Shown: positions 8,952-17,463, numbered from the stretch's first letter. The stretch: DNA of 64,000 nucleotides from Leucobacter chromiireducens (GCF_003917135.1 NZ_RPDI01000002.1:1-64000), one strand, 5' to 3'. Notes: a model not told the origin generated them from the letters alone. A program made the numbers and translations.

Positions 8952-9318
8952 TCTCACGTTCTGGGAGCAGCTGATGGATCTCGCCGCGGTGGTGTGCGTC
9001 TTCCTCGCGGCGGTGCTGTCGGTCGCCGCGGGGATCGGCCTGCTGCGCTTCCCCGATGTGCTGAGCCGGCTGCACGCGGCGACCAAGCCGCAGATTTTCG
9101 GGCTCCTCCTGATCATCGCGGCGATCGCGCTCGACCAGCGCTCCGTGCCAACGCTGCTCGCGCTGGTCCCCGTCTTCGTGTTCCAGTCGCTCACCGCGCC
9201 GGTCGCCGCCCACATGGTGGGCCGTGCCGCCTACCGTACGCGGCAGTTGGACGCGAACTCGCTCGTGGTCGATGAGCTCGGCCCGGCGATCGAGCGCAGC
9301 GACACGCTGTACGGCTAG
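8944..9318 (+). CDS. mrpG: Mrp-type Na+/H+ antiporter subunit G
   Basis: Last subunit of the Mrp complex; 124 residues with three hydrophobic helices. The MnhG signature is present: GIGLLRFPDVLSRLHAATKP, followed by LLLIIAAIAL and a helix ending near LTAPVAAHMVGRAAYRT. It completes the operon mrpA(B)CDEFG, which exports Na+ (and possibly K+, Li+ or bile salts) in exchange for protons and supports pH and salt homeostasis. Transcription ends into the gene-free, palindrome-bearing region that follows. Confidence 0.91.
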   Translation: MSDLTFWEQLMDLAAVVCVFLAAVLSVAAGIGLLRFPDVLSRLHAATKPQIFGLLLIIAAIALDQRSVPTLLALVPVFVFQSLTAPVAAHMVGRAAYRTRQLDANSLVVDELGPAIERSDTLYG

Positions 9319-9380
9319 CGGCCGGCCCGGCCTCGGCCATCCCGGCTCCGCCGCCTTCACACCGCGAGACTGCTGCCACT

Positions 9381-9413
9381 TTGATCCGTTGGAGCGTGCC
9401 CTAACGGGATCAA
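9381..9413. terminator. imperfect hairpin downstream of the mrp operon
   Basis: TTGATCCGTT (9381-9390) can pair with AACGGGATCAA (9403-9413), with one bulged base. It lies about 60 bp after the mrpG stop. There is no T-run, so if it terminates transcription it is not a canonical intrinsic terminator. Confidence 0.35.
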
Positions 9414-9532
9414 TCTCTCACCATTTCCGCGCTCCGTTCGCGTCCCAGAGCCCACTCGCGTTCCGGAGCCCGCCCACCGCCCCCCAAGCCCCCCCCCAGC
9501 CCCAAGCACCCCAGCCCCAAGGCCCCCATTTT

Positions 9533-9703
9533 GTTTGAGTCTGATCCGCTGAGGGAAGTCTCAACCGGCTCAAACTCCAACAAAGTTGCAGTTGTGACCG
9601 GATCAGGGCGCAGCGGGGCCTCCGACCACCCCGCCCGATTCCAGCCAGGAAACTGCCGCCAGTTTGCGCCGGTTTGGGAACCGATAGCGGATCGGACTCA
9701 AAC
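9533..9703. repeat. nested palindromic element with 18-bp terminal inverted repeats
   Basis: The left end GTTTGAGTCTGATCCGCT (9533-9550) is the reverse complement, with one mismatch, of 9686-9703. A second arm pair is nested inside: AACCGGCTCAAACT (9563-9576) against the reverse complement of 9661-9674, again with one mismatch. The element therefore resembles a 171-bp cruciform-forming or MITE-like repeat. It has no open frame for a transposase, and I cannot see a target-site duplication. Confidence 0.6.
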
Positions 9704-9737
9704 TAAGGGGGGGGCAGGGGGCCGGGGGCGAGGCCGG

Positions 9738-11687
9738 CTAGAGGTCCGCGATCACGCGGTCCGCGCGGTCGTCCTGGCCACTCGCGCGGAGCAGCTCGAT
9801 GAGCTCGCTCGCGACGGCCGCACGCGCGTCGCGGACGCGCGCGATCGTGAAGCCCTCGAACGCCGACTCGAGCGCCCACACGGCCTCGCCCGTGTCGCCG
9901 GCCTCGCGGTGGAGCTTGCCGGCCAGCCAGAAGGCGTGCGCGGCGTCAGCGACGCGACCGAGCTGCGCGAACTCCTCACCGGCGCGGGTGGCCTCCGCGA
10001 GCGCGCGCTCCGGGGTGAGGCCGGTCGGCCGGTGCTCGGGGAGCGCCGCGCCGATGGCACGCGCGAGCACATCGCGGAGCTCCGCGCGTTGGGTGCTCCA
10101 GTCCGCGCGCCTGCGCTCGGCAAGCTCCTCGCTCAGACCGGAGCCGTCGAACTCGGTGTACATGTCCAGCTCCTCGGCGGTCGCGGTGAGGTGCGCGGCA
10201 GAGTCCGCCATGCGCGCCGCGACCGGGGCCCATGCCGTGAGCACCGCGACCCGCACCTCGGGGTCAGCGTCGCCAGCGCGGAGTCGCGGCACGGCCGCCG
10301 CGAAGAGCATGTGCGCCGCTTCCTCGTCCTGGTCCAGGCTGGCGTGCTGGGCGGCCTCAGCGTACGCGACACCCGCGCGGCCCAGCCACCCCTCACCCTC
10401 AAGCTGCTCAGCCGCCGCCGCGTAGGCGCGCGCGGCAGCGCCGTGCTGGCCGCGCGCCGCGAGCGTCTCGGCGGTGGCAAGCGCTGCCGCACCGTCGGCG
10501 CGATCGGCGCGCTCGCTGCCGTGCTGATCGGTTTCCGCGACCGGGGCCGCCCGCCCGGGAGCGGACACTGGCGGCTCCGTCACCGGCTCCGACACCACCG
10601 CAGGCTCCGCCACCGCGGCCGGCAGCGGCGCAGCGACGCGACGCGCCGCGAGCGCCCGCGCGATGCGTCGCGCGTACATGTCGGTGCCGTTGCGGGCGTC
10701 GAGGGGGCCGGCGAGGCGCTCAGCGGCGGCCAGCACCCAGGCGTGCAGCTCGGCGACGGTGCGCCACTCGGGCTCGGCGAAGCCGGTCGCGAGCTCACCG
10801 CGGTCGAGGTTCGCGGAGAGTCCGGCGAGAACGCCTACGATGAAGCGGAGGTGGAGCGCCGGGCTCGCCCCGCGCCGCAGCGCGTCCGGGTAGTCGCTGC
10901 GGAGGATGCGCAACGCCTGCTCGATGCGGCCGCCGCGGGCGAGCATCTCGAAGCCCTGGCCGCGTGCCGCGGGGAAGTCGGTGGTGTCGCCGTCGTCGGC
11001 GGCAAGCGCCTGCTTGTGCACCCGCTCGGCCGCCACTGGGTCGCCCTCGAGGAGCAGCGCGAGCGCGAGCGCGTAGCGCGTGCGCGCGGGTTCGAGGTTG
11101 CAGCTGTCGCGCTGGGTGCGGCCGAGCGTCACGGCCTCGGCCATGCGGTCGGTGTCGACGAAGAAGTCGACCTGCTGACCGATGGTGCAGGCCGCGCAGT
11201 CCTCGAACTCGTCGCGGAGCCCGCTGATCCAGGCGATCCGCTGCGCCTCGGCGTCGGCGCGGCCGGCGTGCCACGCCCACCGGAACCAGCTCATGCGCAC
11301 GGAGGAGAGGCCGTGGCCGGCGAGCGTGAAGCGGCGCTCCATGTCCGCGAGGAATGCCTCGGCCTGGGCTGCGGTGATCTGCGGGTACTCGGGCAGGTCG
11401 GACGCCACCCACTTGAACTCCCAGAACAGGTTCTGCTCGTCTGCGGCGTCGAACAGCTCGGGGCTCTCGTCCCAGAGCCGCAGCGCGCGTGCGAACACCA
11501 CGAACGACTTCGCCCCGTCGTCGGCGAAGGAGTACGCCTCGACGAGGTCGAGCAGCGCCTCGGCGAGGTACGCTTTGGGGCCCTCCGCTTCGACGCGCCG
11601 GGTGAGCGCCTCGGCTGCCGCGGTGCGCGCGGTGCCGTACGGCATGCGCCGAATGCGGTCGAGTTCGCGTGCGGTTTCCTGCGTCAC
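9738..11687 (-). CDS. TPR-like alpha-helical protein, partner of the adjacent Hsp90
   Basis: A 649-residue soluble protein of unknown function. Residues ~1-350 and ~399-649 are Ala/Leu/Glu-rich helix pairs resembling tetratricopeptide repeats (for example LALLLEGDPVAAERVHKQAL and AAARAYAAAAEQLEGEGWLG), separated by a Pro/Ala-rich linker at about 351-398. A CAAC pair lies at 164-167. No signal peptide or membrane helix is seen. The GTG start overlaps the stop of the Hsp90 gene (GTGA), with AGGAGG as ribosome site inside that gene's end, so translation is coupled. Eukaryotic Hsp90s recruit TPR co-chaperones; a comparable partnership is possible here, but that is inference from gene order and fold type only. 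Confidence 0.75.
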   Translation of the reverse strand: MTQETARELDRIRRMPYGTARTAAAEALTRRVEAEGPKAYLAEALLDLVEAYSFADDGAKSFVVFARALRLWDESPELFDAADEQNLFWEFKWVASDLPEYPQITAAQAEAFLADMERRFTLAGHGLSSVRMSWFRWAWHAGRADAEAQRIAWISGLRDEFEDCAACTIGQQVDFFVDTDRMAEAVTLGRTQRDSCNLEPARTRYALALALLLEGDPVAAERVHKQALAADDGDTTDFPAARGQGFEMLARGGRIEQALRILRSDYPDALRRGASPALHLRFIVGVLAGLSANLDRGELATGFAEPEWRTVAELHAWVLAAAERLAGPLDARNGTDMYARRIARALAARRVAAPLPAAVAEPAVVSEPVTEPPVSAPGRAAPVAETDQHGSERADRADGAAALATAETLAARGQHGAAARAYAAAAEQLEGEGWLGRAGVAYAEAAQHASLDQDEEAAHMLFAAAVPRLRAGDADPEVRVAVLTAWAPVAARMADSAAHLTATAEELDMYTEFDGSGLSEELAERRRADWSTQRAELRDVLARAIGAALPEHRPTGLTPERALAEATRAGEEFAQLGRVADAAHAFWLAGKLHREAGDTGEAVWALESAFEGFTIARVRDARAAVASELIELLRASGQDDRADRVIADL

Positions 11688-13546
11688 GGTGTGTCCTCCT
11701 GTGCGGTCGCGGTCTGGCCCAGTGCGGAATCGAGGAGCACGCCGAGCGCCCCGGCGAGCGCGGCGGACTCGGCGCCGCGCAGCCCCTCGCCGGCGAGCAT
11801 CACGGCGGAGAGGTAGAGCGAGCGGAGGCCCGCCTCGAACACGTCGCCGTGCGGGGCCGCGAGGAGGCGGCGCGACACCGCCGAGTCGTCGTTCAGTACG
11901 AGCGTGCGACTGCGCGCCGGACCCTGCTCCGCGAAGGCGTCGAGCAGGCCGCCCCAGAGCTCCGGCGTCGCCGCGCGCTCGCGGTCGCGGTCGCGGCGGT
12001 GCTCGCCCTCCGCATCGCGGAGCAGGATGGCCGGCACGTCGGCCGGGGCGAAGCTGCGCACGATCACGTCGCAGTCGTCGGCGGTGAGGAGCTCGCGCGC
12101 GTGCGCCACGGCGTCGGCGACCTGCCACTCGCGCTCCAGCGACGGGACGCCGAGCGTGTGGACGAGGTCCGAGCTCTCGAGCTCGCGCACCCGCCAGTCG
12201 GATCGGCGTCCAAGCCGTGCGAGCAGGTCGGCGTCGTACACGTAGCCGGCGTTCAGCACGACGAGGCCCTGGGCGCGCGCGACTGCGGCGACGCGGCGGT
12301 ATGCCTCGGTGGTGGTGGTGTACACGATCTCGGCGCTCTCGGCCCCCTCGGCCCCCTCGGCACGGAGCTCGGCAAGCGTGCGCTGGCCGTCGGTGGTCTC
12401 GAACGGCAGGATCTGGGTGATGAGGTCGAGCATCTCGGGATCGGTGAGCGCGAGCCCGCGAAGCGCGAGGTGATGGGTGCCGATGACGGCGCGCGCGAGC
12501 GGGGACCCGCTCCCGAGCTCGGCGAGCGCCCACTGCTTCAGCTGCCCGCCGATCGCCTCGCGAACGCCGAGGAGCACCTCGTCGTCGTGCAGCTGCTCGC
12601 GCGATGCGGTGGGGGAAAGCGTGTCGGTGTCGAGCACGGCGCGCACGAAGAACGCCCACTCGGGGAGCACACGGTCGACGCGCGGGCCGAGGAGCATGCG
12701 CTTCGTGTACACCCGGTGCTGCCCGGCGCCGGGGGAGACCGCCTGCGGCAGGATGAAGGCGACGCCGCTCACCCCGGCGAGTTCGAGCTCGAGATCGATC
12801 GCGCCGAGCGGGGTGAAGCCGAACGTGCGCTCGCAGTACGCGGCGAGCGCCTGCGCTCGATCGCGGGTGCGCGCGTACTCGACCCGCCAGGGGAGCTCGG
12901 GCTCGGTGACGCGCACCCACGCGCGCTCGGAGCCGTCGATGGTCGCTCGGACCGCGATGTCGAAGGGGAGCAGCGAACCGTACTCGCGGGCGAGCGCGAG
13001 CACGGTGTCGTGGCCGAGCCAGTGCCCGGCGTCGGCGCGCGCGGTGAGCCGCACGCGAGTGCCGACGGGCACCGGCTCGCCACCCGCAGGCACCTCGGTG
13101 ACGTCGAAGGTTCCCTCCGCTCGCCCCTCCCACCGGATCGCTGGGGCGCCAGGCTCGACGGAGCGCGAGACGACCTCGATGCGATCCGCCACCATGAACG
13201 CCGCGAGCATGCCGATGCCGAACTGGCCGATGAACTCGGCCCGGCCGAGGCCGAAGTCTGCGTCGCGCTTCGACGAGCGGCCGATCGTCGCGAGCAGCTC
13301 GGTGGCCTGCGCAGCGGTCAGCCCAACGCCGGTGTCGACGACCTCGAGGGTCTCCCGCCCGGCAGCGTCAACGCCGGAGGTGATGCGGATCTGCTCGGGC
13401 GCGCCAACCTCCAGCGTGCGCCGCGCGGTCACCGCGTCGACGCCGTTCTGGATCAGCTCACGCAGGTAGACCTGCGGCCCCGAGTAGAGGTGTCTGGAGA
13501 GGAGGTCGACCATGCCGGAGAGGTCGACCTGGAACCGTTCGGTCAT
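11684..13546 (-). CDS. Hsp90-family ATPase (divergent HtpG)
   Basis: ATP-dependent chaperone-like protein of the GHKL superfamily; 620 residues, close to the ~624 of E. coli HtpG. The Bergerat fold is complete: LRELIQNGVDAV with catalytic Glu30 and Asn34, DTGVG at 71-75, and GQFGIGMLAAF from 107. In the middle domain TASREQLH retains the conserved Arg of the family's NVSRE-LQ loop. The rest is strongly diverged, and the C-terminal dimerisation region looks short and Ala/Leu-rich. It is the middle gene of a minus-strand operon, 10 nt after the YbjN-like gene and overlapping the TPR-like gene. It belongs to the actinobacterial 'HSP90 family protein' branch rather than the housekeeping HtpG set; the client is unknown. 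Confidence 0.87.
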   Translation of the reverse strand: MTERFQVDLSGMVDLLSRHLYSGPQVYLRELIQNGVDAVTARRTLEVGAPEQIRITSGVDAAGRETLEVVDTGVGLTAAQATELLATIGRSSKRDADFGLGRAEFIGQFGIGMLAAFMVADRIEVVSRSVEPGAPAIRWEGRAEGTFDVTEVPAGGEPVPVGTRVRLTARADAGHWLGHDTVLALAREYGSLLPFDIAVRATIDGSERAWVRVTEPELPWRVEYARTRDRAQALAAYCERTFGFTPLGAIDLELELAGVSGVAFILPQAVSPGAGQHRVYTKRMLLGPRVDRVLPEWAFFVRAVLDTDTLSPTASREQLHDDEVLLGVREAIGGQLKQWALAELGSGSPLARAVIGTHHLALRGLALTDPEMLDLITQILPFETTDGQRTLAELRAEGAEGAESAEIVYTTTTEAYRRVAAVARAQGLVVLNAGYVYDADLLARLGRRSDWRVRELESSDLVHTLGVPSLEREWQVADAVAHARELLTADDCDVIVRSFAPADVPAILLRDAEGEHRRDRDRERAATPELWGGLLDAFAEQGPARSRTLVLNDDSAVSRRLLAAPHGDVFEAGLRSLYLSAVMLAGEGLRGAESAALAGALGVLLDSALGQTATAQEDTP

Positions 13547-13556
13547 GTGGTGCCGC

Positions 13557-14045
13557 TCAGTCCTCTGGCTGGTACTCGGCCCAGGTCTCCGGGAAGACCT
13601 CGTTGACGTGCTCGTAGAACGACATGCCGGTGTTCACCGCGCAGAGCAGCTGCTGATCGAGCTGTCCGTCGGTGATGCCCTGCTCGTAGTCGACATTGTG
13701 CTCGGTGTGCACGCGCACGAAGCCCTCATCGTCGAGCCGGGCGTAGGTCTTGGGCCAGAGCTTCTCCGCGTTCCAGGCGTTGCACGTCTCGATCGCCTTC
13801 GCCAGCTCCGCGGCCTGCAGCTTGCCGCGCCAGTTGCCCCGGATGCAGAGCAGCTCCTCCTCCTTGCCGCTCAGGAAGAAGAAGAACGACGCGTACTCCC
13901 AGCCGCCCCCGATGTCGCCGTCGGAGTCAACGCTGTACGACCACCCCGCGCGCTCGAGGCCCGCCTTGATGCGATCCTTGGAGATGGGGGACAGTGCGTC
14001 CCCGCCGCCGACCGCCGGGGTGCTGTCTTTCGTGAAGAATCCCAT
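13557..14045 (-). CDS. YbjN-domain (CesT/type III chaperone fold) protein
   Basis: A 162-residue cytosolic protein with a YbjN-like pattern: an N-terminal helix with GWSYSVDSDGDIGG, then a beta-sheet region (WEYASFFFFLSG, EEELLCIRGNWRG) and two C-terminal helices (AIETCNAWNAEKLWPKTYAR, QLDQQLLCAVNTGMSFYEHV). YbjN folds resemble type III secretion chaperones, and the molecular function is unknown. The ATG at 14045 is preferred, with GAGAGGA upstream on the minus strand; the frame is open further but without a ribosome site. It is the first gene of the operon leading into the Hsp90 and TPR-like genes. Confidence 0.75.
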   Translation of the reverse strand: MGFFTKDSTPAVGGGDALSPISKDRIKAGLERAGWSYSVDSDGDIGGGWEYASFFFFLSGKEEELLCIRGNWRGKLQAAELAKAIETCNAWNAEKLWPKTYARLDDEGFVRVHTEHNVDYEQGITDGQLDQQLLCAVNTGMSFYEHVNEVFPETWAEYQPED

Positions 14046-14112
14046 GTTCGTGCTGTCCTCTCGTCGGGATCGTGTGATTCGAGGATGGCACATGCCACCG
14101 ACACACGAAAAT

Positions 14113-14154
14113 GCGCGGTGCCCTGCGGACCCGAAGATCCGTAGGGCACCGCGC
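14113..14154 (-). terminator. strong hairpin terminator after aceB
   Basis: GCGCGGTGCCCT (14113-14124) pairs with AGGGCACCGCGC (14143-14154). The stem is extended inward by GCGGA/TCCGT with one wobble, and the loop is 8 nt. On the minus strand it begins 14 nt after the malate synthase stop and is followed by ATTTT. Confidence 0.75.
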
Positions 14155-14168
14155 ACCCGGATGTGCGG

Positions 14169-15821
14169 TTACGCGTCAACCAGGTAGCGGCTGTACGCCG
14201 GCACCGTCAGGAAGGTCGGGAAGTCGTCCCCGAGGGCCACGTCGGCGAACAGCTCGGCAGCGTCGTCGAAGCGATCCCCCGCGAAGCGCTCGAAGCCCGC
14301 CACCGTCTCGCGCAGGATCCCCGACACCCACTCGCGGGTGATGCGGGTGCCCTCGGCGGTCGACTGATCCTGGTGGATCCACTGCCAGATCTGCGAGCGG
14401 CTGATCTCGGCGGTCGCCGCGTCCTCCATCAGGTTGTCGATCGCGACCGCGCCGTTGCCGCGCAGCCACGCCTCGATGTAGCGGAGGCCGATCGACACGT
14501 TCTCGCGCACCCCAGCCTCGGTGATGTCGCGGCCGATGTGCACGTCGAGCAGCTGCGCCGCGGTCACGCGCACGTCGTCGCGCTGTCGCTCCACCTGGTT
14601 GGGGCGGTCGCCGAGCACCGCGTCGAACTCGGCCTGCGCCACCGGGATCAGGTCGGGGTGCGCCACCCAGGTGCCGTCGAAGCCGTCGCCGGCCTCGCGC
14701 TGCTTGTCCGCGCGCACCTTCTCCTCGGCCCGCGCCGTGACCTCGGCGTCGCGGCGGTTCGGGATGAAGGCGCTCATGCCGCCGATCGCGTGCGCCCCGC
14801 GCTTGTGGCACGTCTGCACGAGCAGTTCGGTGTACGCGCGCATGAATGGCACCGTCATCGTGACCTCGCTGCGGTCCGGGAGCACGAAGCGCGCCCCGCG
14901 GCCGCGGTAGTTCTTGATGATCGAGAAGATGTAGTCCCAGCGCCCGGCGTTCAGCCCGGCGATGTGATCGCGCATTACGTAGAGGATCTCCTCCATCTCG
15001 AAGGCCGCGGGCAGCGTCTCGATGAGCACCGTCGCGCGGATCGTGCCGTGCGCGAGCCCCAGCTGCTGCTCGGTGAAGGTGAAGATGTCGTCCCACAGCT
15101 TCGCCTCCTCGCTCGACTCGAGCTTGGCGATGTAGAAGTAGGGGCCGTGGCCGCGCGCCACGAGCTCCTGCGCGTTGTGGAAGGCGTAGAGCCCGAAGTC
15201 GACGAGGCTGCCGGACGCGGCGCCCGACTGGCCCTGCGCGTCGGTGAACCGCATGTGCTTCTCCACGAGGTGCCAGCCGCGCGGACGCATCACGATGGTC
15301 GGCGTCGTCTCCGCGGTGATGCGGTACTCCTTGCCCTCGGGGCTCGTGTACTCGAGCTGGCCGCGGATCGCGTCGAACAGGGACAGCTGGCCGCCGATGA
15401 CGTTCTTCCAGGTGGGGCTCGTTGCGTCCTCCTGGTCGGCGAGCCACACCTTCGCCCCGGAGTTCATCGCGTTGATGGTCATCTTCGGGTCGGTCGGGCC
15501 GGTGATCTCCACGCGACGGTCCTCAAGCCCGGGACCCGCCCCAGCGACGCGCCAGCTCGCATCCTCGCGAATCTGGCGGGTGTCCTCGCGGAACTTCGGA
15601 TCGCGCCCGTTGCCGATCTCGTAGCGCCGACGCTGGCGATCCGCGAGCCGCTCGTGGCGGGTGCTCGCGAAGCGGTGATGCAGCTCGGTGAGGAACGCGA
15701 GCGCGTCTGGCGTGAGGATCTCTTCGCTGCGTGCGAAGGCGGTGCCGGTGATCTCGATGCGAGGGCCGAAGGAGGGGGTGGCGGTCTGCGACTGCTGCTG
15801 AGCCGCCTGCGTGGTGGTCAT
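14169..15821 (-). CDS. aceB: malate synthase A
   Basis: Condenses glyoxylate with acetyl-CoA to malate in the glyoxylate shunt; 550 residues, as expected for isoform A. The family signature RDHIAGLNAGRWDYIF spans 284-299, and the catalytic Arg lies in IVMRPRGWHL (Arg179). A C-terminal DNLMEDAATAEISRSQIWQW block carries the catalytic Asp region. ATG 15821 is chosen because AAAGGACGC sits just upstream; the frame is open further upstream but runs into the promoter region and the divergent gene. It is transcribed away from a RamB-like regulator, a layout that suggests local control by that protein. Isocitrate lyase is not in the window. Confidence 0.95.
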   Translation of the reverse strand: MTTTQAAQQQSQTATPSFGPRIEITGTAFARSEEILTPDALAFLTELHHRFASTRHERLADRQRRRYEIGNGRDPKFREDTRQIREDASWRVAGAGPGLEDRRVEITGPTDPKMTINAMNSGAKVWLADQEDATSPTWKNVIGGQLSLFDAIRGQLEYTSPEGKEYRITAETTPTIVMRPRGWHLVEKHMRFTDAQGQSGAASGSLVDFGLYAFHNAQELVARGHGPYFYIAKLESSEEAKLWDDIFTFTEQQLGLAHGTIRATVLIETLPAAFEMEEILYVMRDHIAGLNAGRWDYIFSIIKNYRGRGARFVLPDRSEVTMTVPFMRAYTELLVQTCHKRGAHAIGGMSAFIPNRRDAEVTARAEEKVRADKQREAGDGFDGTWVAHPDLIPVAQAEFDAVLGDRPNQVERQRDDVRVTAAQLLDVHIGRDITEAGVRENVSIGLRYIEAWLRGNGAVAIDNLMEDAATAEISRSQIWQWIHQDQSTAEGTRITREWVSGILRETVAGFERFAGDRFDDAAELFADVALGDDFPTFLTVPAYSRYLVDA

Positions 15822-15972
15822 GATGCGTCCTTTGCGGTGAAGTGGCTCCGACGGTGGAGCTCGGGTACTTCCATCTTTGGGGCTGTCGGGGGTACCACAC
15901 CGCACGTTCCGGGGGAGAAGATTCGCAGTATTTCTGCTTGCTGAAAGAATGCGGAGGTGAGAGGCTGGGCGC
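15822..15972. promoter_or_regulatory. divergent aceB/ramB promoter region
   Basis: A 151-bp region shared by the two divergent genes. It contains an inverted repeat GCAG-TATTT-CTGC at 15925-15937 inside an A/T-richer patch, followed by AAAGAATGCGG. GGAGG (15953-15957) provides the ribosome site for the regulator. I could not assign -10/-35 elements with confidence. Confidence 0.45.
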
Positions 15973-17463
15973 ATGACCTCACTCGCCACCCCGCTCGCGC
16001 CCACAGCCGGCCTCGACGCCGAGCCCGAGGACGGGGGAGACGCGCTCACGCTCGGCCGCCGCGTGCGCGAGCGCCGCACCGAGCGCGGCATGACGCTCGA
16101 GCAGCTCGCCGCGGCGGTCGACCGTGCGCCCTCGCAGCTCTCCGCGATCGAGAACGGCAAGCGCGAGCCCCGGCTGCCGCTGCTCCGCGCGCTCGCCGCA
16201 GCGCTCGGGGTGACCGTTGATGAGCTGCTCATCGACGAGGCGCCGAGCGAGCGCGCGGCGCTCGAGATCGCGGTGGAGCGCGCGCAGCGCGGCACTGTGT
16301 TCGGGTCGCTCGGGATCCAGCCGATCCGCGTGTCGAAGGCCACGAGCGACGAGACGCTGAAGGCGATTCTGGGGCTGCACCAGGAGGTCGAGCGGCTGCA
16401 CCGTGAGCGAGCTGCGACCCCCGAGGAAGCGCGCCGCGCGAACACCGAGCTCCGCGCCGAGATGCGCGTCGCGGGCAACTACTACCCCGAGCTGGAGCGC
16501 GCGGCGTCCCAGTTGCTCGACAGCGTCGGCTACACGGGCGGCCCCGTGTCCCAGCAGACGACCTCGAGCGTCGCGGAGAAGCTCGGCTTCAGCCTGCACT
16601 ACGTCTCGAACATGCCGCACTCGACGCGCTCGGTGATCGACCGTCGGAACGGGCGTATCTACCTGAGTAGCAACCTCCCGTCGCGTGACGCGCGTGCGCC
16701 GATCCTGCGCGCGCTCGCGAGCCTCGTGTGCGGGCACGAGGAGCCGCGGAGCTACGGCGATTTCCTGCGGCAGCGCGTCGAGGCGAACTACCTGGCCGGC
16801 GCGGTGCTGCTGCCGGAGGAGGCGGCCGTCGAGCACCTCGCCGCCGCGAAGAAGCAGCGCCAGATCTCGATGGAGGATCTGCGCGATGCGTTCGGGGTGT
16901 CCTACGAGATGGCGGCGCACCGCTTCACGAACCTCGCGACCGAGCGGCTCGGCCTGCAGGTGCACTTCATGAAGGCGCACGAGTCCGGCACGTTGATCAA
17001 GGCCTACGAGAACGACGGCGTGCGGTTCCCGTCCGACGCGCTCGGCAACTTCGAGGGCGCGATGGTGTGCCGCAACTGGACGGCGCGCACGATCTTCAGC
17101 CAGCCGGATCGCTTCAACCCCTGGTACCAGTACACGGATATGGCTGCGGGGGGCACGTACTGGTGCACTTCGCGCGTCGAGAAGGCGAAGGAGGGCCTGT
17201 ACTCGGTGAGCGTCGGGGTGCGCTTCGAGGACGTGAAGTGGTTCCGTGGCCGCGAGACGCCGCATCGCTCACAGTCGTTCTGCCCGGACGATCGGTGCTG
17301 CCGGCAGGCGTCGACCGAGCTCACCGCGAAGTGGGAGGCTGCCGCGTGGCCGGAGGCCGCGACGCCGACGAGCCTGCTCGCCGCGCTCCCGACCGGCACG
17401 TTCCCCGGCGTCGATTCGAACGAGGTCTACGCATTCCTTGAGCAGAATGAGCGCAACTCATAG
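15973..17463 (+). CDS. ramB: RamB-like transcriptional regulator of acetate/glyoxylate metabolism
   Basis: A 496-residue DNA-binding regulator of the RamB/ScfR type. An XRE-family helix-turn-helix occupies about 28-80 (MTLEQLAAAVDRAPSQLSAI, NGKREPRLPLLRALA). An IrrE/ImmA-like middle domain lacks the HEXXH metalloprotease motif; the LASLVCGHEE and EANYLAGAVLLPEEA segments stand there instead. A conserved cysteine-rich CPDDRCCR lies at 437-444. In corynebacteria and mycobacteria RamB controls glyoxylate-shunt genes in response to acetate. Divergent placement from aceB supports the same role here, but the effector is not evident from the sequence. Confidence 0.82.
   Translation: MTSLATPLAPTAGLDAEPEDGGDALTLGRRVRERRTERGMTLEQLAAAVDRAPSQLSAIENGKREPRLPLLRALAAALGVTVDELLIDEAPSERAALEIAVERAQRGTVFGSLGIQPIRVSKATSDETLKAILGLHQEVERLHRERAATPEEARRANTELRAEMRVAGNYYPELERAASQLLDSVGYTGGPVSQQTTSSVAEKLGFSLHYVSNMPHSTRSVIDRRNGRIYLSSNLPSRDARAPILRALASLVCGHEEPRSYGDFLRQRVEANYLAGAVLLPEEAAVEHLAAAKKQRQISMEDLRDAFGVSYEMAAHRFTNLATERLGLQVHFMKAHESGTLIKAYENDGVRFPSDALGNFEGAMVCRNWTARTIFSQPDRFNPWYQYTDMAAGGTYWCTSRVEKAKEGLYSVSVGVRFEDVKWFRGRETPHRSQSFCPDDRCCRQASTELTAKWEAAAWPEAATPTSLLAALPTGTFPGVDSNEVYAFLEQNERNS

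Larger units (their letters stand above)
9319..9737. other. gene-free stretch between convergent mrpG and the TPR-like gene
   Basis: A 419-bp interval with no credible gene. In order it holds a GC-rich GGCCGGCCCGGCC segment, a TTGATCC/GGATCAA hairpin motif at 9381-9413, a C-rich run (9478-9529), a nested palindrome (9533-9703) and a G-rich run (9705-9728). The C-rich and G-rich tracts flank the palindrome symmetrically. As both neighbouring genes end here, bidirectional termination is the simplest role. Confidence 0.75.

Noticed and set aside
9531-11816. Very long open frame on the plus strand opposite the TPR-like gene
   Set aside because: It is antisense to a gene with good helical-repeat protein features and coupled start; its Arg/Gly/Ala/Glu-rich translation is the usual artefact of third-position GC bias, with no family motif.
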